Source of the DNA: Fibrobacter sp. | GTDB lineage: Bacteria; Fibrobacterota; Chitinivibrionia; Chitinivibrionales; Chitinispirillaceae | Length of the DNA stretch: 34,767 bases | Assembly (NCBI GenBank): GCA_012513915.1 | Contig: JAAZBG010000175.1 | Span: 1-34,767, forward strand | Direction of reading: 5' to 3' | Shown: one piece after another, positions 16,383 to 25,849 of the stretch | How the letters are laid out: each line of letters starts with the position of its first letter | Position numbering within the stretch: position 1 is the stretch's first letter | The notes under the pieces: model-generated | Database searches by the model: none | What the model saw: only the letters and a program-made list of their open reading frames with translations | Told to the model about the DNA's origin: nothing | Program-made: the position numbers and the translations under genes

Positions 16383-17660
16383 TCAATTGATTTCCACACC
16401 CGTCTCCATCGGTATAATCTGTTTCTTAATGTAAACAGGTTTCAGATATCTGCGCAGCCTGGGCAGGAGCATTAAAAAAGCAATACCCGAAACAAGGGTA
16501 ATTATACCGCCAGCAGCAAGTACCTCCCTTACCCCAAATATTTTGGCCATAGAGCCGGCAAGAAGATTGCCTATCGGTACAAAACCTGAAAACGCCAGAA
16601 TATAAAAGCTCATCGCCCTTCCACGCTTGTCATCATCAGCAACAGTCTGAATAATTGTATTGGATGATGACATATGCATCATCATTCCGACACCAGCAAA
16701 TGTTAATGACAACATAGCAATCGGCAGAAACTGTGAAAATGAAGCTGCAATTAGACCCAAACCAAATACAATAAGCGCAATCATAATTAGTTTTCCAAGT
16801 CCCCTGACGCTTTTTCTTGATGCCATATAGAACGCCCCAAGAAGTGCTCCAAGCCCTATAGATCCCACTAAAAAACCATATGCCTGCGGTCCGCCATGCA
16901 GAACATCTTTTGCAAAGACAGGCAGAAGCACGATAACGCCGCTCCCCGAAAGACTGATAAGTGCCATAAACAGTATTATGATACGTAGTGGAACAAGTTT
17001 AAATACATAGTTAAACCCCTCAACAAGATCTGCCAACGGTTTTGACTGTGTTGCCACAACCTTTTTGTCAATTTTCATCAGAAGCAGCGCAACGATTACA
17101 GCAGAAAAGCTAAATCCATTAAACAAAAAGCACATGCCCTCACCCACCCATGCAACAACACCTCCGGCAAGTGCAGGACCTATAAGACGGGCGCTGTTGA
17201 ACATGACCGAATTAAGTGCAATCGCATTTCCGACATCATCCCTATTGTCTACCATCTGAGGAACAAGAGAATGTCGCGTGGTCATTTCAAATGATGCAGC
17301 AGATCCAAGAACGATACTCAGGATTATTATATGCCAGGGCTGTATGAGACCGGAGAAAATGAGTGCGGCCATTATAAATGCCTGGATCATCTGCACGATA
17401 TCGGCAATCAGTAGTATTTTCCTGCGGTCATATCTGTCGCTGCATATACCGGCAAGAGGTGTGAACAGTATTGATGGAATTTGTCCGGCGAACGCCACAA
17501 TTCCAAGCATTAAAGGAGAATCAGTGATGCGATAGACAAGCCACCCCTGTGCCATCTGCTGCATAAGTGCACCGGTAACGGAAAGCCCCTGTCCGGCGAA
17601 AAAAAGTCTGTAGTTTCTATATTTAAAAGCCCTGAATGTATCTTTAGCAAAATTACTCAT
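16383..17660 (-). CDS. MFS transporter of the EntS/MFS_3 type
   Basis: A 425-residue membrane protein with about 12 hydrophobic segments in two halves. The motif-A loop between segments 2 and 3 is GICSDRYDRRK (about 71-81). The opening (AFKYRNYRLFFAGQGLSVTGALMQ) and the 'GPALAGGVVAWVGEGMCFLFNG' region are typical of the MFS_3 group that includes the enterobactin exporter EntS and many drug exporters. It is therefore most likely a proton-driven exporter; the substrate is unknown. The start ATG 17660 has AAGGA seven bases upstream. It is transcribed away from the nucleotidyltransferase gene at 17888, with a 227-base shared upstream region in which the 8-mer ATAGGTAC occurs twice, 18 bases apart. 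Confidence 0.88.
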   Translation of the reverse strand: MSNFAKDTFRAFKYRNYRLFFAGQGLSVTGALMQQMAQGWLVYRITDSPLMLGIVAFAGQIPSILFTPLAGICSDRYDRRKILLIADIVQMIQAFIMAALIFSGLIQPWHIIILSIVLGSAASFEMTTRHSLVPQMVDNRDDVGNAIALNSVMFNSARLIGPALAGGVVAWVGEGMCFLFNGFSFSAVIVALLLMKIDKKVVATQSKPLADLVEGFNYVFKLVPLRIIILFMALISLSGSGVIVLLPVFAKDVLHGGPQAYGFLVGSIGLGALLGAFYMASRKSVRGLGKLIMIALIVFGLGLIAASFSQFLPIAMLSLTFAGVGMMMHMSSSNTIIQTVADDDKRGRAMSFYILAFSGFVPIGNLLAGSMAKIFGVREVLAAGGIITLVSGIAFLMLLPRLRRYLKPVYIKKQIIPMETGVEIN

Positions 17661-17887
17661 CGAATGTCCTTATATAACACTAAGCAGCAAACTGCCCGAT
17701 AAACAGTGTGCATCAAATTTTAGCCTTATAATATAGGTACCGGATTAATTGATAGGTACAATTTTTAAAGGCGACAGGTACAGCTCCTGAATTTTACCAC
17801 TATGCATATGCGTGTTTCCATACCAAATGTATATTACAATGATTACCTTGAATAATAACACTTGCATTTCAATAACGGATAAATAAA

Positions 17888-18772
17888 ATGAGACAGGAAC
17901 ATTCTGTACTCTTATCGAAAATTCAAGCATTTGTCCATGGTACAAATGACATCTGTTTCCTGGGACTAATCGGATCTGCTTCTAATACTGATACCTTATA
18001 TGATGACTATTCTGATATTGACCTGATCGTAGTTGTGAATAACCTGCCTCAGTATTTTGAAAATGCAGAATGGTTGCATTCTATTGATGAAGTCTGGATG
18101 ACATTTACAGAATCAGCACCGGATCTTAATCACTGGGAGCGGCGATGCATATTTAAGAATGGCATTGATGTTGATTTTGTGTTAGTAGACAAAACAAAAC
18201 TCATATCAGATAACAATGAATTTCCTGTTCTTAAAGAAATTTGTCATACAACGTTAAAGGTATTATTCGATAACGAAAATATAATCAGAAAATTTAACAG
18301 CATTATTTCTGAGGAAAAAGAGCTTTCATTTCCAGATGAGACCGAGTATAATAATACAATCAACGACTTTTATTTCCACTATTTATGGACTTTCAAAAAA
18401 TGTTTACGGGGTGAATATTGGATTGCATTACAGTGTCTTAATGGTTATTTGAAACAAAGAACCTTAACGATGCTTGAATGGTATGAGCATTCGCTTCATG
18501 GAAAGAATTATGATACATTTTATAATGGGCGTTATTTAGAAAAATGGGTAGAAAAATCACTGATCGATAAGCTAAGAGAAACCTTCAGCAGCTACAGTAA
18601 GGAAAGTATTATAAATGCTCTTGTCGCAAACAAAAAATTATTTACTAACATTGCAAAAGAAACTGCAACCAAGTATGGATTTACATTTCCAGAAATACAG
18701 GAACAAAAACTGTCAGATTGGATTAATAACGAGTACATAGCTAATAACAAGTTACCATTTAGTGCAACCTGA
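17888..18772 (+). CDS. ANT(6)-type aminoglycoside nucleotidyltransferase-like protein
   Basis: A 294-residue protein resembling streptomycin 6-adenylyltransferases (AadE/AadK family, 280-300 residues). The nucleotidyltransferase signature GSASNTDTLYDDYSDID lies at 29-45 with likely metal ligands D43 and D45, and the third acid is D96 in IDVDFVLVD. The C-terminal half has the family's FYFHYLWTFKKCLRGEYW block, TLTMLEWY, and the closing LFTNIAKETATKYGFTFPE. All catalytic acids are present, so it should be active, but whether its target is an aminoglycoside cannot be read here. Its ribosome site is weak and its base composition AT-rich. Its stop codon is followed at once by the orphan tail of a GGDEF gene, and a decayed copy of the same pair lies at 14282-14504, which suggests spread by duplication or transfer. 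Confidence 0.85.
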   Translation: MRQEHSVLLSKIQAFVHGTNDICFLGLIGSASNTDTLYDDYSDIDLIVVVNNLPQYFENAEWLHSIDEVWMTFTESAPDLNHWERRCIFKNGIDVDFVLVDKTKLISDNNEFPVLKEICHTTLKVLFDNENIIRKFNSIISEEKELSFPDETEYNNTINDFYFHYLWTFKKCLRGEYWIALQCLNGYLKQRTLTMLEWYEHSLHGKNYDTFYNGRYLEKWVEKSLIDKLRETFSSYSKESIINALVANKKLFTNIAKETATKYGFTFPEIQEQKLSDWINNEYIANNKLPFSAT

Positions 18773-18774
18773 CA

Positions 18775-18939
18775 TTTCGATGTAATGGAAACACGATTAC
18801 TTTAACAGCACGTTTTGGGGTTACACATTTTCGTAAGGAAGACAGACAGATCACCGACCTTATCGAACGTGCCGACAAGGCGCTGTATGAAGCAAAAAGT
18901 AAAGGCCGCAACCGGGTCGAGCTCGCAGCGTGCCGTTGA
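18775..18939 (+). pseudogene. orphan 3' end of a GGDEF-domain gene, copy 2
   Basis: Starting right after the nucleotidyltransferase stop, an open frame reads NGNTITLTARFGVTHF, then RKEDRQITDLIERADKALYE and AKSKGRNRVELAACR before TGA. These are the last 50 or so residues of a diguanylate cyclase. No start codon, GGDEF motif or upstream half is present, so it cannot be functional alone. Unlike copy 1 it has no internal stop. It ends 9 bases before the stop of the Omp85 gene on the other strand. Confidence 0.8.
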
Positions 18940-18947
18940 CATCACCC

Positions 18948-21689
18948 CTAAAAGGTATACCCCAAAGAAAAATGAAACATTCCCTGTTTCTTTGCCGCTT
19001 TCTGGTTTATTTTCCTCCCGTAAAGCAATCCCACAGGACCAACCGGTGTAATATACCGTATACCTGTGCCGGCAGATGAGTGAATCTGATGTGATGATAT
19101 TGACGAAAATGTATTTTCAAGCCGTCCGGCATCAAAGAATAGCGGCAGTTCCAGATTATAGCCAAGATCTATCCTCATCTCGGTACTTCCAAATAGTAAC
19201 GTATTTGCTCCTCTTGAATCACTATGAAACTTATTTTCCTCAAAGCCCCTGAGATCTCCTGTTCCGCCCAGATAAAATTTCTGGTCTGCAGGAACCGTTT
19301 GATTGTCACCATAGGGCATACAATACCCACCCCGCATAACAGCAGCAATTGTTAAACGCGAAAACAGTGTATAATACCCTCTGGCTTCAGCCTGAAACCG
19401 TAATATATCGTCAACAGAAAACTCAAGACCTTTCCCAATAGCAACCGATGTATTCATCATAATTCCCTTACGGGGACGTGTAAATGCGTCTCTCCTGTCA
19501 AACGACACTGATGGCGTCAGGGTAAGAATATTGCGAGGACGTTTATCTATTGCCACTGATGCAGTATCTATCTTATCGGTATCAACGTTACCAGTATCGT
19601 GCAGTTTCCGCCGTTCGTAAAGTGAACCAAGTCCGAGCACAAGGTTTTGCCCGGCTCTGGTTATAAGCCCCCCGGACACGCCAAATGCGGTTGTATTCAA
19701 ATGGTCATTGAGCTCTTCCCTCTCGCCAAACACCTGCATTGTCGCACTGATATGTGCCCCTCCAAAACGCGGTTCGAGAAATCCTAATTCGGCCCGTTCC
19801 CCGATACTGCTCAGTTCACCATCAATCCATCCCTCTTTGTTAAGTCCGAAGAGATTCCGGTTCCCCACTTTTGAATGAACATACGGTCCCTTACCAGACT
19901 GATAACCACCACCCAGATTTCCGTAAAACGGTTTTCTTTCCCTTACGTCAACAAAAAGATGTACGGTATCACGTTTCTCCCGTAACCCGATTGTTCTGAA
20001 ACGCACTGAATTGAACGGACCAAGATCCCGAAGTTCTTTCTGCGATTGAACTATTCTTTTCAGAGAGAGTGGTTTACCGCTGGTCACTTTTTGTGCTTTA
20101 TTCATCACCCGCGGTTTCGTGTTAAATGCACCGACATACCGGACATCACCCATATACACTGCAGGACCTTTACTAATCGCATATTCAACAGCAACACCGC
20201 TGCTGTCGTTATTAAAGGTCATAACCGGCGTTATCTCTGCATGAGGAAATCCCTGTTCAGATAACACCGTCTGCATCATACGGGCATCACGTTTGAGCAG
20301 ATCAATACGGTATGGATCCCCCTTATGCACCGAAACAGCTTTACTGACAGTTTCCTTTCCAATCTGCAGCGTATCAATTTTAATACTGTCAATAAATGTA
20401 CATCTGCCCTCATCTACCGATATGGTAATAGCAACAGACTTATCCTGTTGCGACACACTTGATGTAACTACAGCATTTAGAAACCCCCGTGACCTGTAGA
20501 GCATCTGCAGGGCGAAAACATCCTCTTCCAGTTTTGAGGGGTTAAAGGCACGTTTTGCATCACTGCCTTTGTCAACATTAAGCATCTGATCCCGTAATTC
20601 GTTTTCTGAAATTGCTTTTACTCCGGTAAATGTTATTGACGATACCGTAGTACGGTCTCCGCTACGACAATCGAAGGTTACAATTTTTTCTTCATACTTT
20701 CGTTTTTTAACAGTTGTGTCAAGTGCTTTGACCTGTGCATCGGAAAACCCGGCTTCCTGCATATGTTTTTTAAGTGCGGTCACCGATTTTCGTATACCCT
20801 GATTATTACGATTGGCACTTTTTGGAAGAACAATTTTCTTTCGCAGAACACTTTTCCGGAATCCACGATCACGGTTATCCGTGAACCTGATCCGGTAACG
20901 TTCTCCTTCGTCAATTTTGACAGCAACACTGACAGATTGTGTCAGCGAATCCTTAATAACGGTATCGGTTACAGTAACATCTCCGAACCCTTTTGACCGG
21001 TAATATTGCTCAAGATTCCTTATATCATTACTGATAACCGATTCAACAGATCTGCCGGCGCTTCCAGGAAGCAATGCAGTACGCCAGGATCTCATTTTAA
21101 GCTTTAGCCAACGATCTGAAAAAGCGCTGTTTCCATCTATGTTAAGGGATTTCAAACGGTAATAACTTCCTGCTTTTACACGCACCGTAACAATCCTGTT
21201 CTCTCCTTTTCGATCAGGTTTTGACCCGACATCAACGTTCGGACAGATAAAACCATTCCTTCTGTAAAGATCTGAAATCAACGAATCCTGCTCTTCAATA
21301 ACAGTAGATCGAAAAATATCACCAGATGAGATGCTCATTGCCTTCTCTATATCATCTTCAAACAGCGGAAGCTCATGTCGTATACGAATACTGCGGACAT
21401 ACTGTGCCGGTGTCAGGATGAACTGTATCTGTCCCTCTGATTGTTTAACTTCAACATCAGCAAAGAGTCCGCATACCATCAGAGCATCAAGTGAGGCTTT
21501 TATTCCTGCAGTGTCCAGTGGTAACGTTCTGTCAACCATAATGATCTTTTCGGCAATTTCCCGAAGTTCACCGGCATGACGATTTTCAGTCACTATCTGA
21601 CATGATACATCAGTCAGTGTATCCTGCGAATTGACAATAGCAGTGCATGCTGACAGGAGAATAAGCATCTGATATAAGATCCGTTTCAT
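18948..21689 (-). CDS. Omp85 (BamA/TamA) family outer-membrane assembly protein with about seven POTRA repeats
   Basis: A 913-residue outer-membrane protein. After a signal peptide (1-21, hydrophobic LYQMLILLSACTAIVNS) come about seven POTRA-like repeats up to residue 585, recognised by recurring '(F/Y)..I...G' strands, a 'LxxDxxxLxxxYxxxGF' helix and a closing V-x-V-x-E-G strand. The 16-strand barrel follows, starting near GGGYQSGKGPYVHSK. Loop 6 carries GGTGDLRGFEENKF with the LRGF (813-816) version of the VRGF motif, and the protein ends in FSLGYTF with the terminal Phe expected of a beta-signal. BamA usually has five POTRA domains and TamA three. Together with the tamB gene ending four bases upstream it probably forms a TamA/TamB-type envelope complex; whether it also serves as the general BamA cannot be said. 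ATG 21689 has a GGAG about ten bases upstream. Confidence 0.88.
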   Translation of the reverse strand: MKRILYQMLILLSACTAIVNSQDTLTDVSCQIVTENRHAGELREIAEKIIMVDRTLPLDTAGIKASLDALMVCGLFADVEVKQSEGQIQFILTPAQYVRSIRIRHELPLFEDDIEKAMSISSGDIFRSTVIEEQDSLISDLYRRNGFICPNVDVGSKPDRKGENRIVTVRVKAGSYYRLKSLNIDGNSAFSDRWLKLKMRSWRTALLPGSAGRSVESVISNDIRNLEQYYRSKGFGDVTVTDTVIKDSLTQSVSVAVKIDEGERYRIRFTDNRDRGFRKSVLRKKIVLPKSANRNNQGIRKSVTALKKHMQEAGFSDAQVKALDTTVKKRKYEEKIVTFDCRSGDRTTVSSITFTGVKAISENELRDQMLNVDKGSDAKRAFNPSKLEEDVFALQMLYRSRGFLNAVVTSSVSQQDKSVAITISVDEGRCTFIDSIKIDTLQIGKETVSKAVSVHKGDPYRIDLLKRDARMMQTVLSEQGFPHAEITPVMTFNNDSSGVAVEYAISKGPAVYMGDVRYVGAFNTKPRVMNKAQKVTSGKPLSLKRIVQSQKELRDLGPFNSVRFRTIGLREKRDTVHLFVDVRERKPFYGNLGGGYQSGKGPYVHSKVGNRNLFGLNKEGWIDGELSSIGERAELGFLEPRFGGAHISATMQVFGEREELNDHLNTTAFGVSGGLITRAGQNLVLGLGSLYERRKLHDTGNVDTDKIDTASVAIDKRPRNILTLTPSVSFDRRDAFTRPRKGIMMNTSVAIGKGLEFSVDDILRFQAEARGYYTLFSRLTIAAVMRGGYCMPYGDNQTVPADQKFYLGGTGDLRGFEENKFHSDSRGANTLLFGSTEMRIDLGYNLELPLFFDAGRLENTFSSISSHQIHSSAGTGIRYITPVGPVGLLYGRKINQKAAKKQGMFHFSLGYTF

Positions 21690-21693
21690 ATCG

Positions 21694-24600
21694 TTACTTC
21701 TCCCATATCAATTGTAATTCAGTACCGAAAATCCCTTTTGTATCCTGAAATCCGGTAATATTAAGATTCTGTAAAATCCGATATTCTGCCGTAGCCCGCT
21801 GCACCACTTCCCCTTTATTCGATTCAACAGTATATCGTGTGCCAAACCTTTTTGTAAACTGCTTTCCCATCGTAACCGCAATCCTGTCTGAATTACTGCT
21901 TGTATTATCTCCGGTTTCAATTTCAAGGATATCAAGCCCTGTCGCTTTTTTTATGTCATCACCAAATGTTGACGCAACAAGAGAGGCAAGCATCTGCTGA
22001 CTGTTTATGCCATCCCCGCCTCCCTTAATATCATTTTGCAACTCTGCGGTTGTCTTCCCCAGCACAAGTAGCGACAATAGATCCTGATCTTCAAGCCCCG
22101 ATCCATCACTTGAAAGCCTGAACACAAGATCCTCAGGAGTACCGGAAATCTCAATCCGGATAATCCATTCCCGGACAGGAATTGTGCCGCTTATTTCAAT
22201 CTCGGGTTCTATTGCATACGGATTTACAAAATTAACAACACCTTTTTCAACGGTAAAAACTTTTTTCTGGTAGGTAATGGTACCCTCTTTAACATCCGCC
22301 CTACCCTCAAGCGCTGGTGCCTGTAACGTACCCATCAGCTGAAGATCAGGAAGAATAGCGAGCACTGCCATGTTATTATCGACACGAAACGGCACGCGTG
22401 CCTGTATGCCAACATCCAGATGCATATTTTTCAGATAGGGCGTGGTATTCTCCGGCGGAGGCGTCTGTACCTTGCGTTTACGCTGTCCCATCCCGGAAAA
22501 CGGACTTATGACAATATCCTGATAGTAAAGCCCATCAAGCATTGCAATATCTCCCGTGACATTCACCTTATCAGGATTTCCTGCAACATGTATATCACCG
22601 TTTACTACCATATCAAGCATTTCCGGCAAATTGAGGGGCAGATTATTGAGTTTGATATCAGCATTTAAATCCGACAGTTTAAGGTTGTCAAGTTTTATCT
22701 CACCATCTGCATCAAATGTGCCTTTGTCAATTTTTCCCTGAAGCGCCTCTATCCGTACAGATTTTTTATCCGCACGTATTTTCCCGTTCAGTGAATGCAG
22801 TGGTTCAGATAACGATGGTAACGACATCCCGACATTTTTCAGTTCTAACTGAGCACTCAGATCCGGATCTTTAACCATCCCCCTGAAATACGCACCAATA
22901 CCAATACTTCCCTCAATAACATCCGGGAGATCATCGGAGAAATGACGTGCTACGGAAAGCGGTATATTTCCATCAAGAGCAATATCATGTGGTCCCTCAA
23001 CAAGACCACCGGCCCGACCATTAATATATCCATTATCTGCAAGCTTTATTTTCATATCCGGAACCGAATAACGGTTGTTCTCAAATGTTGCGTTCAGGTT
23101 GTCGGTTCTTACCATTTCAGTTCCGTTATAGCCGATTGTCAGGTTTTTAATATCTACTGATGCTTTTACAGATGCCAGTGTATCTGCATTACCGGATGCC
23201 TTTACAGCAGCAGTAACAGTCCCATCAAGATTCATTCCTGACAGTGCAAGAAATGGTTTTAACAGAATGTTATTGATGAAAAGGTCTGCATTGAATGCCT
23301 TTGTTTTTAAATCATAGGCAGCCTGTATATCGCCAAGAGCCTTACCATCCAGCCTGACCTTTTGATCATGAAGATCAATGTTTAAACCGATATCAGCAAA
23401 CGCAAGACTTCCCATCGAGATCGTTGTAATTCCAATAGTTCCATTGACCTGGGGAGCAGTAAACGTCCCGTATGCCATAAGATCCATCAGTACATTTCCC
23501 GATATTGTGGAATCTGCGCTGTGAACAGCATTGACAGATTGTAATCTGATACCTTTTGATGACACCGCGAGATTGAATGAGTCTTTCATAGATACCCATC
23601 CCTGCAGCAGCAGTTCATCTTCAGGTACCAGCGCAATACGTAAAGGATTTATGTTGATTCGTTTATCACTGATGTCTGCGTCAAGACCGATTTGTGTTAT
23701 CTTCTGACCTGCTGCTGTCAAATCATTTACTGCAAGCTGTACCTGCCCTTTTGGATCTTGTATAGTACCGGATACCTGTGCATCCACAATAACCTTTCCA
23801 GTAATTGAGTCAATAAAATCCTCAATAACCATATTGTCGGTTGAAATGGATGCATTAAACACAACAGATTCAGGTTTTAGCGGTTTTCCATTGCGAAGTA
23901 CGTTCGCAGAACCAGTGATATTCATTGCCGATTGATTATTGACAAGTGTCAATTCGCGTACATACGCAACTCCGCTTTTGTCCAGCTCACCTGAAAGCTT
24001 CACATTCCCTGCACGGACTTGTTTTGTCGCGATGTTTTCAGCATTCAACCTGACCTGCACCTGCGGTGCCTTCAATCCCCCGGATGCATGTACGGTCAAA
24101 TCTGCACGACCATTCACACTGTCAATGCCTGCAAATTCTGTAAGCTGATGAAAATCCGGGACCGTCAGTTTAATTGAGGCATCCATTGTTTCTTTTGACA
24201 AACTGTATAATCCTGATACATCAAATTCTGTACTGCCGGTTTGTCCGGTAAGATTCTTCAGATGCACCGTTCCATCAGCTACCGATACCGTACATGCAAG
24301 AGCAGCATCAACAGATGCGTTTAATGTGTCAAGCTTCAGTTTACTCACGTTCACAGCAACGTGACAGTCGGCATTGAGAGAATCCGGGCTAATTCCCACT
24401 CCGTTAATTGTCACAGATGTCGCTGCCACCCCGCCTACTCCACCTGCCAACCCTTTGAGCTCGATCCCGTTTGCCGATACGTCCAGATTGTATTTCAGCA
24501 TTTGAAACGATTGAGCCGGTTTGAGGAAACCATCCGGGAACACGTTTTTCATATCAACATTACCCGAAATAGCAACACTGCCATCAGGAGTTCTGACCTG

Positions 24601-25587
24601 TAATGGTTTGATAGCAATCTGACGATCTGTCAATGACATGTCAAGCATCAGACTTTTTACCGGATATCCTCTGATTTCACCGCCATCATACGTACACGTA
24701 AACTGCATCACCGGGTTTGCAATATCACCCTTGACATGCATGACAACATGTGATGTTCCACTGAAAGTTTCTTTAATGGGAACAATTGACTGAATGTCTG
24801 AAAGTGCCAGATCCGCTGCAAGTGTCACATATACTGATGGATTCTTTGTCAGTGATGATGCGTTACCGTAAAGCGATAATGACGACGCGGCTGTCCGTAA
24901 TCGCAGGCTCATTGTGTCAATATTCATATTGCGCACTTTTGTCATAAGGGAAAAATCACGCAGACTGATTGTTTTTCCCGATTTTTCAAGTGCTATTGAA
25001 TCTGATGAAATATCCAGATTTGCCGACATAGTACCGGTCTCGCCATCAACATGTAACGACAACCCATGAACCTGAATCTTTGTGCTGTCGTCAAGTGCTG
25101 AAAATAGTGTTGACCCGCCCTGGATATTGAATTTATGCAATTCAATCTGAAACGGTTTTGATGTACCCTGTGGCTTTTTAACAGTTTCTGCTGGTGTTGT
25201 ATCCGGTTTAACGAGTGCGTTCAACAGTGTAAGCTGGCCGGTTGAATCTGTGTCAAGGATCACCCGGGGATTATCAATCAGAGCCTCCTGAATGATTACT
25301 TTACGGTGTATAAGCGCGCCCGGAGAAATATCAACAAGCAGCCGCTTAAATCCGGCAAGTTTTCTGCCCGATGAATCGGCTACTGCAAGCTCCCTGATCT
25401 CAAGTTTCATTGTAAGCAGTGATATGTGGATAGTACCAACGGTAATAGTTCCGGGAATCAGTGTATTTACACGCGATAGTACAGTCTGATGAACATAGTT
25501 ATTGTTAATACCAATCAGTACGGTACCAATAAGCAAAACGGTCAGTGTTGTGAGTACTATTGCGGTGATACATACAAAACGTTTCAA
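21694..25587 (-). CDS. tamB: TamB-type (DUF490) translocation/assembly or lipid-transport protein
   Basis: A 1297-residue AsmA-like periplasm-spanning protein (E. coli TamB has 1259). A single N-terminal membrane helix (about 5-27) anchors it in the inner membrane. A long run of beta-strand repeats follows (many 'I...V.....L.G.......L'), ending in the DUF490/TamB domain with the landmarks GRADVKEGTITYQ, IEISGTPEDLVFRLSSDG and QDLLSLLVLGKTTAELQ. Such proteins form a hydrophobic groove used in phospholipid movement or autotransporter assembly. The start is TTG 25587 with GGAG seven bases upstream; translation of the next gene begins four bases after the stop, so the two are coupled. The order tamB then omp85 is the reverse of the enterobacterial tamA-tamB order. 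Confidence 0.9.
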   Translation of the reverse strand: MKRFVCITAIVLTTLTVLLIGTVLIGINNNYVHQTVLSRVNTLIPGTITVGTIHISLLTMKLEIRELAVADSSGRKLAGFKRLLVDISPGALIHRKVIIQEALIDNPRVILDTDSTGQLTLLNALVKPDTTPAETVKKPQGTSKPFQIELHKFNIQGGSTLFSALDDSTKIQVHGLSLHVDGETGTMSANLDISSDSIALEKSGKTISLRDFSLMTKVRNMNIDTMSLRLRTAASSLSLYGNASSLTKNPSVYVTLAADLALSDIQSIVPIKETFSGTSHVVMHVKGDIANPVMQFTCTYDGGEIRGYPVKSLMLDMSLTDRQIAIKPLQVRTPDGSVAISGNVDMKNVFPDGFLKPAQSFQMLKYNLDVSANGIELKGLAGGVGGVAATSVTINGVGISPDSLNADCHVAVNVSKLKLDTLNASVDAALACTVSVADGTVHLKNLTGQTGSTEFDVSGLYSLSKETMDASIKLTVPDFHQLTEFAGIDSVNGRADLTVHASGGLKAPQVQVRLNAENIATKQVRAGNVKLSGELDKSGVAYVRELTLVNNQSAMNITGSANVLRNGKPLKPESVVFNASISTDNMVIEDFIDSITGKVIVDAQVSGTIQDPKGQVQLAVNDLTAAGQKITQIGLDADISDKRININPLRIALVPEDELLLQGWVSMKDSFNLAVSSKGIRLQSVNAVHSADSTISGNVLMDLMAYGTFTAPQVNGTIGITTISMGSLAFADIGLNIDLHDQKVRLDGKALGDIQAAYDLKTKAFNADLFINNILLKPFLALSGMNLDGTVTAAVKASGNADTLASVKASVDIKNLTIGYNGTEMVRTDNLNATFENNRYSVPDMKIKLADNGYINGRAGGLVEGPHDIALDGNIPLSVARHFSDDLPDVIEGSIGIGAYFRGMVKDPDLSAQLELKNVGMSLPSLSEPLHSLNGKIRADKKSVRIEALQGKIDKGTFDADGEIKLDNLKLSDLNADIKLNNLPLNLPEMLDMVVNGDIHVAGNPDKVNVTGDIAMLDGLYYQDIVISPFSGMGQRKRKVQTPPPENTTPYLKNMHLDVGIQARVPFRVDNNMAVLAILPDLQLMGTLQAPALEGRADVKEGTITYQKKVFTVEKGVVNFVNPYAIEPEIEISGTIPVREWIIRIEISGTPEDLVFRLSSDGSGLEDQDLLSLLVLGKTTAELQNDIKGGGDGINSQQMLASLVASTFGDDIKKATGLDILEIETGDNTSSNSDRIAVTMGKQFTKRFGTRYTVESNKGEVVQRATAEYRILQNLNITGFQDTKGIFGTELQLIWEK

Positions 25588-25753
25588 TTCTATTCTCCAG
25601 CCGGCTGCATAAGGCTTATTAAACTATGTTTTATAAAATACAACCGGGATAACTGGTCTGTGAAAATAGAATCTACAATTTCAATGCATTTTCATTTGCG
25701 AATTAAGGAAAGTATGGATAAACCGGAACGGGTTCAAATTTTGCCTGTAAAAG

Positions 25754-25783
25754 CAGAAGCGGAAATGTTTATTTCCGCTTCTG
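25754..25783 (-). terminator. hairpin downstream of the GH43 gene
   Basis: A perfect 13-base-pair stem, CAGAAGCGGAAAT with its complement around a 4-base loop, lies 67 bases beyond the GH43 stop. On the minus strand it is followed by CTTTTAC, a short T run, so a moderate terminator is likely. Confidence 0.6.
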
Positions 25784-25849
25784 GTGACAGAATCAGAGCC
25801 TCCCGCACCAGGACGAGAGACAGAATAATTCTATTACTATATATTAGCC

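Noticed and set aside
16383..17660. EntS-like exporter as the siderophore exporter of the NRPS cluster
   Set aside because: It lies about 15 kb from the adenylation gene with unrelated genes between, and MFS_3 proteins export many substrates.
17661..17887. Missing 5' half of the GGDEF gene upstream of the nucleotidyltransferase gene
   Set aside because: I read the region in all frames for GGDEF, GAF or membrane segments and found none, so a simple insertion of the nucleotidyltransferase into a local cyclase gene is not supported.
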